Below are positions 6,443 through 13,551 of a DNA stretch of 14,098 nt, piece after piece (positions within the stretch are counted from its first letter, which is position 1; every line of letters starts with the position of its first letter). The DNA is from Gammaproteobacteria bacterium (GTDB taxonomy: Bacteria > Pseudomonadota > Gammaproteobacteria > Pseudomonadales > Pseudohongiellaceae), in NCBI GenBank assembly GCA_003451715.1, contig DMJN01000106.1, positions 1 through 14,098 of the forward strand. Direction: 5' to 3'. The position numbers were made by a program, and so were the translations under genes. The notes under the pieces are model-generated. The model was not told the origin of the DNA. It did no database searches and saw nothing but the letters and a program-made list of their open reading frames with translations.

Positions 6443-8134
6443 TTAATTGAACCCGCCTCTGAAAATAGCGCGCTCACGATTGTAACCCTCAGGCATTGGC
6501 AACACATCGTTAGCCTCTTCCCAGGATTCATAATCTGACAGCATTTCTGCGAACAGTTCAGGCATTTCATAAATGAGGTCGGTCGTCTCGCCTGGATCTT
6601 CCTTGATATCATACAAATGCCACTCGGTCTCATTCTGTTCGAATCGATTGATCACGATTTTGTAGTCGCCTTTAAATAGTACGCTACTACCCCCTAGCTC
6701 GTAGCCAATGGGTTCGGAGGGGGAATGAATCTGTTCTGTAGTTCCCGCCAGATAATCAGCGAAACTCGAACCGACTATGGGCTCAACCACCTCACCATTG
6801 AAGTTACCTTCGTGATCACTGATACCAACCAGGCCTAGAATAGTGGGAGCAATATCTGTTACGAAGGTGAATTCATCGCTTAGCTCACTTCGTTGAGAAA
6901 TTCCCGGCCCTGACATCACCAGGGGCACCCGCAGGCCTCCTTCATTGGCGTGAAACTTGTAGTAGGGCAAAGGTGAAGCAGCGATCGTGGCATTGCTTGG
7001 GCCAATCGCTACCCAGGAGCCTTTCTCCCCCAGGGTTTCATAGTCTGTGCGGTATCCCACCCGCTCAAACCAGCCATTGAGCGCAGAATTTCCGTTGGAA
7101 TCCAACAAGGGTGAACTTGCCGCTCCGTTGTCGGAAGTGAATATGAAGATCGTGTTGTCATACTCATCGATACTTTCCAGGTAGGACATCAAGCGCCCAA
7201 TATGCGTGTCCATTGCGTCCACCATACCGGCATAGACTTCCATACGACGAGTGTCATAACGTTTCTGCTCATCTGTCATCCCGTCCCAGTCCAGAGTACC
7301 AGGAGTCACTGCCGTCTGAGTTCCAGCGGGAATAACACCAGCGGCTATAGCCGCCTGCCGCCGCTTCTCGCGCAGAACAGTCCAACCCTCATCGTAGACA
7401 CCGGCATACTTATCTGAATACTTTTTTGGCGCTTGCACTGGTATATGTACAGCCTGGAAAGGAATGTAGGCAAAGAAAGGTTGATCGCTGTTCTCATTCG
7501 AAGCGATAAACTCGATAGTCTTGTCGATAAAGTATTCCGATGAGTAGAAATCATCGGGCAAAGTATGGGGCGCTCCATCTGCATACCAGTTAACTTGATC
7601 GTAGATAGGGAGATAAGTGCGTTGCTCCCAGTTATCTGCACCCGTGTCGGCCATGGCTATGGTGCGATCGAAACCGCGTGCCGACGGTAACAGAGACGGT
7701 GTATGTCCCAGATGCCATTTACCGGTCATATAGGTGTGGTAGCCATTCACTTGCAATAGACTGGCAAGAGTGACGACGTTGTCGCTAAGAACACCCTGAT
7801 AGTGGTCGTAAGCTATTTGTTCAGGCGGAATCGATTCCGGGATATTTGGAACGCCGTTGCGGTGGCTATCCACGCCAGTCAATAGCATCGTGCGAGCTGG
7901 CGCGCAATTAGCCGCCGTATGATAGTTAGTAAACGACAAACCTTCCGCAGCGAGTTGTGCGATATTCGGTGTCCTGATTTCGCTTCCGAAGGACGAAATA
8001 TCGGCATAACCAAGATCATCTGCAAGAATCAGGACGACGTTGGGCCGACTGCCCGTTTGTGCCTGGGCCACGCCAAGCATCACAAACCAGGCAAAAAACA
8101 CGCCAACCAAATTTCGTTTAGACAACGATTCCAT
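6443..8134 (-). CDS. Exported arylsulfatase (type I, formylglycine-dependent)
   Basis: The start chosen is the ATG at 8134 (563 aa), preceded by AGGGGGGA and opening into a signal peptide that ends GVAQA. An upstream in-frame ATG at 8209 would bury that signal. Mature residues show the sulfatase core: metal ligands D39-D40 in LILADDLGYAD, and the formylglycine site C77-A-P-A-R81 in NCAPARTMLLTG. GKWHLGH (K139, H141), His230 in FQAVHIP, and D335-N336 in FTSDNGA follow. The C-terminal subdomain has the usual WHLYDIKEDPGE. CxPxR is modified by a formylglycine-generating enzyme, which is not encoded here. The CAPARTMLLTG context and ~560-aa length resemble the AtsA-like arylsulfatase group. It removes sulfate from an organic sulfate ester in the periplasm. 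The natural substrate is unknown. Confidence 0.92.
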   Translation of the reverse strand: MESLSKRNLVGVFFAWFVMLGVAQAQTGSRPNVVLILADDLGYADISSFGSEIRTPNIAQLAAEGLSFTNYHTAANCAPARTMLLTGVDSHRNGVPNIPESIPPEQIAYDHYQGVLSDNVVTLASLLQVNGYHTYMTGKWHLGHTPSLLPSARGFDRTIAMADTGADNWEQRTYLPIYDQVNWYADGAPHTLPDDFYSSEYFIDKTIEFIASNENSDQPFFAYIPFQAVHIPVQAPKKYSDKYAGVYDEGWTVLREKRRQAAIAAGVIPAGTQTAVTPGTLDWDGMTDEQKRYDTRRMEVYAGMVDAMDTHIGRLMSYLESIDEYDNTIFIFTSDNGAASSPLLDSNGNSALNGWFERVGYRTDYETLGEKGSWVAIGPSNATIAASPLPYYKFHANEGGLRVPLVMSGPGISQRSELSDEFTFVTDIAPTILGLVGISDHEGNFNGEVVEPIVGSSFADYLAGTTEQIHSPSEPIGYELGGSSVLFKGDYKIVINRFEQNETEWHLYDIKEDPGETTDLIYEMPELFAEMLSDYESWEEANDVLPMPEGYNRERAIFRGGFN

Positions 8135-8385
8135 CGTCCCCCCTACAATTTTAGTGAAAAATGGAACACATTCACCTTTTAAAACGTACAACAAAAAGCA
8201 GCTCTTCATCAGTAATTGTGTTCAAGCCTCTACTCCAAAACTTCATCCGACTCATAGCTTGAAGACCTAAAAAAGCCTTACAACTTAAGTGACTCCTCAC
8301 GCCACATTCGTCTGCTATGCTATTTTGGTTCAGTATCCCCTGGTCCTTTTTTTGAGGATGAAACCAGATAGGATCAGTGCTTCCT

Positions 8386-8753
8386 TTAAGTAGACTTTTT
8401 GGCTACTAAGTTCAAGTCTCCTTGCGGTGTAGATAGACTGCCGTTAAGCGTATTGCCTCCCAGTTTGAAAGACATTTGGATAGCTCCTTGCCGCGTTTGA
8501 ATGGAGTACGTAAGGGTGTCTCCGACAAAGCTAACATCAGACAACGCTTGAGTATTTCGTGGACCCTGCCAGGTTCCGCCCAGCTCACCTCCGTTTTCAG
8601 TTATTGTGAGGTTGATGGTGGCAGCCTGCCCCTGGCGATTTAGATCCATTTCCCACTTTCCCACTTTCCCACAACAGCGGAATTGTCAGCCACGAATACG
8701 CTACTATTTAAAAGTAGGGACAATAAGGCAATAAAACAATGAGTTCTCTTCAT
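8386..8753 (-). pseudogene. Small exported beta-rich protein, frameshifted by an 8-bp tandem repeat
   Basis: An ATG at 8753 with a strong ribosome binding site (GGAGGAG) starts a signal peptide (MKRTHCFIALLSLLLNSSVFVA) and then NSAVVGKWE. The frame then hits a stop at 8640-8642. The continuation GKWEMDLNRQGQAATINL, running to 8386, is in another frame. At the junction the 8-bp unit GTGGGAAA occurs three times in tandem (8649-8672). Removing one unit gives VVGKWEMDLNRQGQA in one frame and a 119-aa protein. The mature part (GGELGGTWQGP, LTYSIQTRQGAIQMSFKLGGNTLNGSLSTPQGDL) looks like a small lipocalin-like or calycin-like beta-barrel, with alternating strands and GxW and LxG turns. I cannot assign a function. 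It is either a pseudogene or a phase-variable gene caught in its OFF state. Repeat copy 3 begins 67 bp upstream. Confidence 0.8.
8649..8672 (-). repeat. Tandem 8-bp repeat, three units of GTGGGAAA
   Basis: The plus strand reads TTTCCCAC three times without interruption. It lies inside the coding region of the small exported protein, at the exact point where the frame is lost. Two units keep the frame and three units break it. This is the arrangement seen in slipped-strand phase-variable genes, though three units is short for high-rate switching. Confidence 0.85.
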
Positions 8754-8820
8754 GCGGTGTCTCCTCCAAGAAATTGAAGTCATCAACTTATACACATAAG
8801 CCAATAATATCCATCGCTGA

Positions 8821-8999
8821 AGCACACTTCTTGGCACACTCTGCTTTCGAGCCTGTAGCACATTGATATTAAAAAGGAATCGGTCGCTCCCTCTACTGGA
8901 AATTCTTCGCGGTGGTTCGAAAAACCGCGCTCCTATTTTGCTGCCGCAAACCACGACAGCTACTGAGCAATTCTGAATATCGGTCCCCTGGGCTCCATC
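8821..8999 (+). repeat. tRNA-Phe-like ~180-bp repeat, copy 3
   Basis: The left end is AGCACACTTCTTGGCACACT (direct repeat, 12-bp period). The core is TCTACTGGAAATTCTTCGCG followed by GTGGTTCGAA (from 8892), and the end is GGTCCCCTGGGCTCCATC at 8982-8999. The order and spacing match copies 2 and 4. Here the anticodon position is altered (TGGAAAT instead of TGAAAAT) and the CCA-end reads CTCCA, so this copy is more decayed in the tRNA part. Confidence 0.75.
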
Positions 9000-9084
9000 C
9001 TGATTCGGCCTACGCATTTCACACCCTTAAGTTGTCAGTGCCCCCTGGTTTCCCCAACAATCCTCGCAATTAGCCCACTCCAAG

Positions 9085-9126
9085 TTGATATAGGTCAAGT
9101 TCTTTAGTCTGTGCTTGGAATAAAGT
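9085..9126 (+). promoter_or_regulatory. FNR/Anr-like operator with class II promoter spacing
   Basis: TTGATATAGGTCAA (9085-9098) matches the FNR/Anr consensus TTGAT-N4-ATCAA at nine of ten positions. Its centre is 9091.5. A -10-like TAAAGT lies at 9121-9126. If transcription starts near 9133, the box is centred at about -41.5, the classic class II activator position. The downstream gene encodes a cytochrome c / copper monooxygenase-like fusion, plausible for oxygen-responsive control. The regulator and start site are inferred. Confidence 0.55.
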
Positions 9127-9229
9127 ATATGTTGTGGAGGTGTGGCTTCAAAATGAGGCTATAACTGAAACAGACAGCTATTCAGACATTTTTTGTAAAT
9201 TGAACCCAATCCTATCTGGGGAGTGAATT

Positions 9230-10945
9230 ATGCGTAAACTGATAATTGGATTACTTACAGTCTGCTTGCCTTCGATCACAAGCGCTGCCGAGAGAGTGGG
9301 TGACTTTACCCTGCTCGACCATAACGGTGATGCTCATTCAATGAGCTGGTACGACGACCTCGATGCCGTGGTGTTTCTGACACAAGCCAATCGCTGCGAT
9401 GCGACGCGGGAGGCGGCATCAGCATTCGATACAGTTCGTACTCGCTATGCAGACGCCAATTTCCAATTCATGATGCTAAATGCGGAAGGCAGTCGTGATC
9501 GCGACGCAGTGTCAGCAGCGGCCGCTGAGTATGGCACAGACCTGCCCATCTTAATGGACGATTCACAGACCATCTCCCAGGCCATGGAAATCAATCAGGC
9601 TGGCGAAGTGATCGTCTACGATCCGAAATCGTTCAGCATCAAATACCGGGGCCCGGTTGAAAACTACCTCACTGCCGCGCTCGACCAGATTGCGGCTGGT
9701 GATGAAGTCTCCAATCCAGAGGTTTTGGTCAGTGGATGTGAAATTGCCTATGAGATGACGAACGAGGCATCCATTTCCTACGCTGACGAAGTTGCGCCGA
9801 TTCTTGCCGACAACTGCGCAAGCTGCCATCGCGAGAATGGTATTGCACCGTTTGCCATGAACAGTCATCAATCCGTACAAGGCTGGTCGCCGATGATTAG
9901 AGAAGTCGTGATGACGCGGCGCATGCCTCCCGGTCAGATCGATCCCCATGTCGGAGAATTCGATGGCGCTCCCGGATTGACCAATCTTGAAGTCCAGAAG
10001 CTAATAAATTGGATTGCTGCTGGTTCTATTAACGACTCCGCAAACGATCCACTCACCGAGTTGACCTGGCCAGATACCAAATGGCATCTGGGTGAACCGG
10101 ATATGATCGTGAAAATCCCACCACAGCAGATTCCAGCCACCGGTGTGTTGGATTATCGCAATCTCGCAGTCCCCCTGACCGAATTAACCGAGTCCCGTTG
10201 GGTGCGAGGCAGTGAAGTTTCTCCCGGCGATTATGGTGTTGTTCACCATGTGATACCCACTGTGATTCCACCTTCCGGCGGAATAGCGCGTGGTGAAGGA
10301 CTTAATAGTGTGCTGGCCTTGAATCCTGAAGTGCCGACGATGGCAGGTTATGCGCCGGGTTACTCGGACCGCATGGAAAAAGAGAACACCGGCGCCTTGT
10401 TGGAAGCGGGATCTACTATCGTGTTCCAAATGCACTACACCACTTCAGGCAAGGAAACAGTGGATGAAACCGAGCTCGGCATCTATTTCTATCCGGAAGG
10501 AATGATACCCGAGGAGCGAGTGTCCGGACGGCCTGCGGTGAACCCGAATATCGCCATACCGCCAGGCGCCAAGGACCATCCCATATCAGCCAGCTTAGAA
10601 CTGGATAGAGACGTGTACCTGCAAAGCGTCCTGCCACACATGCATTTTCGGGGCAAACGTGTGAAGTACAGCGCCCGGTTCCCGGATGGCACGGAGCAGC
10701 TTCTATTCAACAACCCCAGCTACGACTTCAACTGGCAGCTGACCTACCATTTTGAAGATCCGGTGTTCTTGCCAGCCGGGACCACTATTGTGGTTGACGG
10801 AGGATTCGACAATTCGGCTCAGAACCCATTCAATCCGGATCCGTCCATAAACGTGTATGGCGGTGAACAGAGTTGGGAGGAGATGTTCTTCGGATTCATG
10901 ACCTGGAAGGACGCTGATCAAAGTCAGTGGACTACTCAGGATTAA
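9230..10945 (+). CDS. Redoxin / cytochrome c / type II copper monooxygenase-like fusion, exported
   Basis: The 571-aa protein starts at an ATG with GGGGAG 8 nt upstream. A signal peptide (1-20, ITSAA) is followed by a thioredoxin-fold redoxin domain (~22-165) with a single Cys56 (NRCDATRE) instead of CxxC. Next comes a cytochrome c-type segment (~180-265) with one haem motif C196-A-S-C199-H200 and candidate axial Met232 (RRMPP). The C-terminal half (~285-560) resembles the ascorbate-dependent type II copper monooxygenases (PHM/DBH). All six expected copper ligands can be placed: CuA H339-H340 (VVHHVI) and H402 (MHY); CuB H470 and H472 (LPHMHFRG) and M552 (WEEMFFG). It should act in the periplasm, perhaps with the haem feeding electrons to copper. 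The substrate is unknown. It has its own promoter-like region and terminator, so it is probably monocistronic. Confidence 0.88.
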   Translation: MRKLIIGLLTVCLPSITSAAERVGDFTLLDHNGDAHSMSWYDDLDAVVFLTQANRCDATREAASAFDTVRTRYADANFQFMMLNAEGSRDRDAVSAAAAEYGTDLPILMDDSQTISQAMEINQAGEVIVYDPKSFSIKYRGPVENYLTAALDQIAAGDEVSNPEVLVSGCEIAYEMTNEASISYADEVAPILADNCASCHRENGIAPFAMNSHQSVQGWSPMIREVVMTRRMPPGQIDPHVGEFDGAPGLTNLEVQKLINWIAAGSINDSANDPLTELTWPDTKWHLGEPDMIVKIPPQQIPATGVLDYRNLAVPLTELTESRWVRGSEVSPGDYGVVHHVIPTVIPPSGGIARGEGLNSVLALNPEVPTMAGYAPGYSDRMEKENTGALLEAGSTIVFQMHYTTSGKETVDETELGIYFYPEGMIPEERVSGRPAVNPNIAIPPGAKDHPISASLELDRDVYLQSVLPHMHFRGKRVKYSARFPDGTEQLLFNNPSYDFNWQLTYHFEDPVFLPAGTTIVVDGGFDNSAQNPFNPDPSINVYGGEQSWEEMFFGFMTWKDADQSQWTTQD

Positions 10946-10990
10946 GCTCGAAGACATTTCGATCAAGCTGACAGTTTTTAACTGAAAGCA

Positions 10991-11023
10991 AAAGGGCTTG
11001 GTCTGGCGACCAAGCCCTTTTTT
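10991..11023 (+). terminator. Intrinsic terminator
   Basis: AAAGGGCTTGGTC (10991-11003) pairs perfectly with GACCAAGCCCTTT (11008-11020) across a TGGC loop, followed by further T residues. It lies 45 bp past the copper monooxygenase-like stop codon. The A-run on the other side could also stop transcription coming from LRR gene 2. Confidence 0.92.
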
Positions 11024-11038
11024 AGTAGCCGAAAGATA

Positions 11039-11078
11039 GGGACACTAATAACTCGAAACCGCGAGTTATTAGTGTCTC
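11039..11078. repeat. Palindromic REP element (GGGACACTAATAACTCG)
   Basis: GGGACACTAATAACTCG (11039-11055) pairs with CGAGTTATTAGTGTCTC (11062-11078) with one G-T pair and a 6-nt loop. It lies 7 bp beyond the stop of LRR gene 2, between two converging genes. It shares its arm sequence with the element at 3926-4035, which lies upstream of the hydrolase gene and past the LRR gene 1 start side of the map. Confidence 0.75.
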
Positions 11079-11085
11079 TACTTCT

Positions 11086-12147
11086 TTAGTTACAGGCTGA
11101 GAACAATTCGGTTCTGACTTCCACACCCTTTTCAGCCAGGCTTTCCTGATCTTCACAGCTTACTAACGTGTGGCGTAATTCGACAATGTCTCCGCTGCCG
11201 ATGCCAGGATTTTCAAGCAGGGCACGAACATCTGCAAGATCCGGATTATAACGCAGATCGACGCGAGCTAGATTTGGCAAACCAGCAAGAGGACTGATGT
11301 CCGTGATTGAGTTACCTGTGAGCTCAAGGTTTTGCAATGCTGTTAGACCTCGTATAGGGCCAAGATTGGTAAACAGATTCGTAGCCAGACGAAGCTCAAT
11401 CAAACTAGTCATATTCCTTAAAGGGGACAGGTCACTTATTTCCTGAGTATGCAAATTTAAATCTTCGAGTTTAGTTAACTTTGCCAACGCACTAATATCG
11501 GTAATGGCATTTGTAAAAAGAATTCCGGTCGCCCCTCTATAGGATCTCGAGGTTTGTCCTCCAATGAAATCCCCATGACGATGCAATCTAAGCACCCGCA
11601 ATTCCGTGAGCTCACTTAATGGACTGAGATCCGAAAGTGGATTTTCACTGAGAAACAAACTTGTCAGCTTAGTCATGCCAGCAAGCGGGCCTAGATCACT
11701 AATCCAATTGGTGTGAAGATTTAGCGTAACCAGATCGGTAAGACTGACAAGAGGACTGATATCCCTCAGGCCTCTGTTATTTATTGATAAGCCAGTCAGG
11801 CCGGTAAGATTTTGAATCCCGGACAAGTCATGAAATTCATGATCCGGATCTCGCCATTCCGGAGATCCCGAGACATAACGTGTTACGCCCGGCCCCGATG
11901 CATTCAATGTGGTTAATCCGGAAGCTAGCTCACATGTGAGTGCAGTATCAGATCCAATCAATAGCGCATCACGGACTACAGATTCCAGTACAGCATCAGC
12001 AAAACTTATAACTGCCTGTGAATTGTTGCCACAGGAGTCACTAGGTGATAATTGTTGTTGCGCACTAGTTACTCCTGTATTTAAAGCGCTCACAATCAAG
12101 ATCAAGCAAAGGGAGATTTTTGAAGCTAGTTTCATTTGTGTATTCAT
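11086..12147 (-). CDS. Exported internalin-like leucine-rich-repeat protein, paralogue 2
   Basis: The 353-aa protein has a signal peptide ending GVTSA (~residue 29). The start is the ATG at 12147, with a weak GGGG upstream; the ATG at 12135 has none. Layout matches LRR protein 1: the same LSPSD start of the mature chain, the N-cap ISFADAVLESVVRDALL (47-63), and the shared phrases LSGIQNLTGLT, TLNLHTNWISDL and FLSENPLSDLSPL. About eight 22-residue LRRs (~112-315) follow, with an interruption in repeat 4 (HGDFIGGQTSRSYRGATG). A cap with Cys331 and Cys352 ends the chain. It is shorter by about three repeats. No anchor or sorting signal is seen, so it should be periplasmic or secreted. The role is probably binding of a protein or glycan, and the ligand is unknown. 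Confidence 0.88.
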   Translation of the reverse strand: MNTQMKLASKISLCLILIVSALNTGVTSAQQQLSPSDSCGNNSQAVISFADAVLESVVRDALLIGSDTALTCELASGLTTLNASGPGVTRYVSGSPEWRDPDHEFHDLSGIQNLTGLTGLSINNRGLRDISPLVSLTDLVTLNLHTNWISDLGPLAGMTKLTSLFLSENPLSDLSPLSELTELRVLRLHRHGDFIGGQTSRSYRGATGILFTNAITDISALAKLTKLEDLNLHTQEISDLSPLRNMTSLIELRLATNLFTNLGPIRGLTALQNLELTGNSITDISPLAGLPNLARVDLRYNPDLADVRALLENPGIGSGDIVELRHTLVSCEDQESLAEKGVEVRTELFSACN

Positions 12148-12341
12148 AAATTAAACCCCAACTTGGTTTACGATTTACTGGCGATAGGGCAGGAAGCTTT
12201 AGTCTCGCCCCCGACATAACAAAAAATGGTCAGATTTAGTCTTGAAGTTAAACCATTTCCTATTTGCCTTTTTCTTGAGTCCTAATCCAAAAAATAAGTC
12301 ATTTTCTATTTACGGTTTTTATTGTCCAATCCGGAAATAGA

Positions 12342-12354
12342 TCTATCCCTACTA
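12342..12354 (-). repeat. REP-like motif TAGTAGGGATAGA
   Basis: The 13-mer TCTATCCCTACTA (plus strand) is identical at 13779-13791, each time preceded by a GGAAA-containing stretch. It resembles the widespread GGGACAGACCATTT REP family. No paired arm is evident, and the AT-rich gap around it (12148-12401) shows no gene. Confidence 0.35.
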
Positions 12355-12401
12355 TCCAAAATTGACAAAATGATAAGGCTATTCAAACGCAACCGCAGCA
12401 A

Positions 12402-13409
12402 TTATTCTAGGAACCAACTAACAAGATAGCTTGCCAACTCCTCTCCCTTATCTTCCTGTAGAAAGTGTCCAGCACTCTGAATCGTGGTGTGGTTCTGACC
12501 AGAAGCGCCCGCTATCGCTTGCTGAAAGCGCTGGTCTCCGCCGTTCGTTATAGGGTCGCTGTCAGAGAATGTGGTGAGAAACGGTTTCTGCCAGTTTTGC
12601 AACACAGCCCATGCTGCACGATTTGTCGCGATCTGGCTTTGAACCAGTGTTGGCATTACTCTGGCACCCGCCATGTAGCGAGAATCAGGAAACGGCGCAG
12701 CATAGGCGGCAAGCACTTCTGGCGCCAGCGTACTGACAGTGCCCCACTGTACTACAAAGCTCGCATCCAGCACAGGCACTTCCTGACTGTAACGCAACCA
12801 TTGAAGAAAGCCACTACCCGGTTCCAGTCTTGCGTCTGAATTGGGTGAGGCAAATTGGGTACCAATTATGATGCCATCTTCACCCGGACCCACTGGGAAG
12901 CCTGTATTACCTATGGCGACCCGGAGGAATCGCTCTGGATTTTCCGCAACTACCCGCAATCCAACCAGGCCTCCCCAATCCTGAAAGAAGGCAGACATGT
13001 CATTCAGGTCTAATTCGGAAACGAGCTGGTTGATGATGTCCACCTGACCCTGATAGCTGTAGGTTGCTCGGTTGGCGGGTTTATCGGATTTACCAAATCC
13101 CAGTAAATCGGGAACTACGGTGCGGTAGCCTGCATCGACGAATACGGGGATCATCTTTCTATATAAGTAAGACCAGCTAGGTTCACCATGGAGAAGCAAT
13201 ACGACTGGCCCATTGACAGGACCTTCGTCCAGATAATGGATTCGATAGCCATCGATGTACTGGTAATTGGCTTCGAAATCAAAACCTGGCAGGTCGTCGA
13301 ATCGGGCATCGGGAGTTCTAAAAACGCCCGGTTTTATCTCGTCCCCCTCGCTGGGCTGAAATGAAAAAATAAGTGCCGCAATGATTGAAACTGTTCCAAT
13401 CGTTTTCAA
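12402..13409 (-). CDS. Exported haloalkane dehalogenase, HLD-I (DhlA-like) type
   Basis: The 335-aa protein starts at a TTG (13409) with AGGAG 6-7 nt upstream; no nearby ATG with a site was found. An alpha/beta-hydrolase of the haloalkane dehalogenase family is shown by LLLHGEPSWSYLYRKMIP (71-88, oxyanion/halide Glu76 next to Pro). The nucleophile is D144 with halide-binding W145 in FFQDWGGLVGLR, and the cap-domain W222 is in VVQWGTV. The acid is probably D285 in SDSDPIT, and the base is H315 in SAGHFLQED. EVLAAYAAPFPDSRYMAGAR is the typical HLD-I cap sequence. It should cleave carbon-halogen bonds by hydrolysis, giving alcohol and halide. Unusually it has an N-terminal signal-like segment (1-22) ahead of the normal RTPDARF start, suggesting a periplasmic enzyme. 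Substrate range cannot be read, and a related hydrolase without dehalogenase activity is possible. Confidence 0.88.
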   Translation of the reverse strand: MKTIGTVSIIAALIFSFQPSEGDEIKPGVFRTPDARFDDLPGFDFEANYQYIDGYRIHYLDEGPVNGPVVLLLHGEPSWSYLYRKMIPVFVDAGYRTVVPDLLGFGKSDKPANRATYSYQGQVDIINQLVSELDLNDMSAFFQDWGGLVGLRVVAENPERFLRVAIGNTGFPVGPGEDGIIIGTQFASPNSDARLEPGSGFLQWLRYSQEVPVLDASFVVQWGTVSTLAPEVLAAYAAPFPDSRYMAGARVMPTLVQSQIATNRAAWAVLQNWQKPFLTTFSDSDPITNGGDQRFQQAIAGASGQNHTTIQSAGHFLQEDKGEELASYLVSWFLE

Positions 13410-13495
13410 GTAACGCTCCTGGATCGAATTCTTTAGCTATGGGATTAGAGCAAAATACAGCACTTCAAATGAGGATAAAAGCGGGAAAAATAAAT

Positions 13496-13516
13496 GGGGT
13501 CAGAGCAAAAATACAG
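13496..13516 (+). repeat. REP-like half element (GGGGTCAGAGCAAAAATACAG)
   Basis: This matches one arm of the hairpin at 2595-2649 with a single T-to-C change. A weaker version (TTAGAGCAAAATACAG) lies just to the left near 13445-13460, in the same orientation, so no hairpin forms. Confidence 0.55.
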
Positions 13517-13540
13517 TGGTTTCAGGCTACTTTTACTTGG

Positions 13541-13551
13541 GATCTATAACA
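13541..13551 (-). promoter_or_regulatory. Possible extended -10 promoter at the edge of repeat copy 4
   Basis: The minus strand reads TGTTATAGATC (TGn plus TATAGA), at the same position relative to the repeat as TGCTATAGAAT by copy 2, and about 135 bp upstream of the dehalogenase start. No good -35 is seen. Confidence 0.3.

Larger units (their letters stand above)
8754..9229. other. Gene-free stretch between the divergent small exported gene and the copper monooxygenase-like gene
   Basis: This 476-bp region separates a leftward gene (start 8753) from a rightward gene (start 9230). It holds repeat copy 3 (8821-8999), then an FNR/Anr-like box with a -10-like hexamer (9085-9126) and a ~97-nt leader. 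The long reading frame crossing it on the minus strand has no codon or ribosome-binding support and is not called. Confidence 0.7.

Noticed and set aside
8135-8385. Possible short gene or RNA between the sulfatase and the small exported gene
   Set aside because: No ORF with a ribosome binding site and no convincing hairpin with a T-run was found.
8754-9017. Upstream part of a 125-codon minus-strand frame ahead of the small exported protein
   Set aside because: It runs through repeat copy 3; the strong ribosome binding site and signal peptide place the real start at 8753.
9563-9949. 128-codon minus-strand ORF inside the copper monooxygenase-like gene
   Set aside because: It is a shadow of the well-supported plus-strand gene, as are the other minus-strand frames between 9900 and 10970.
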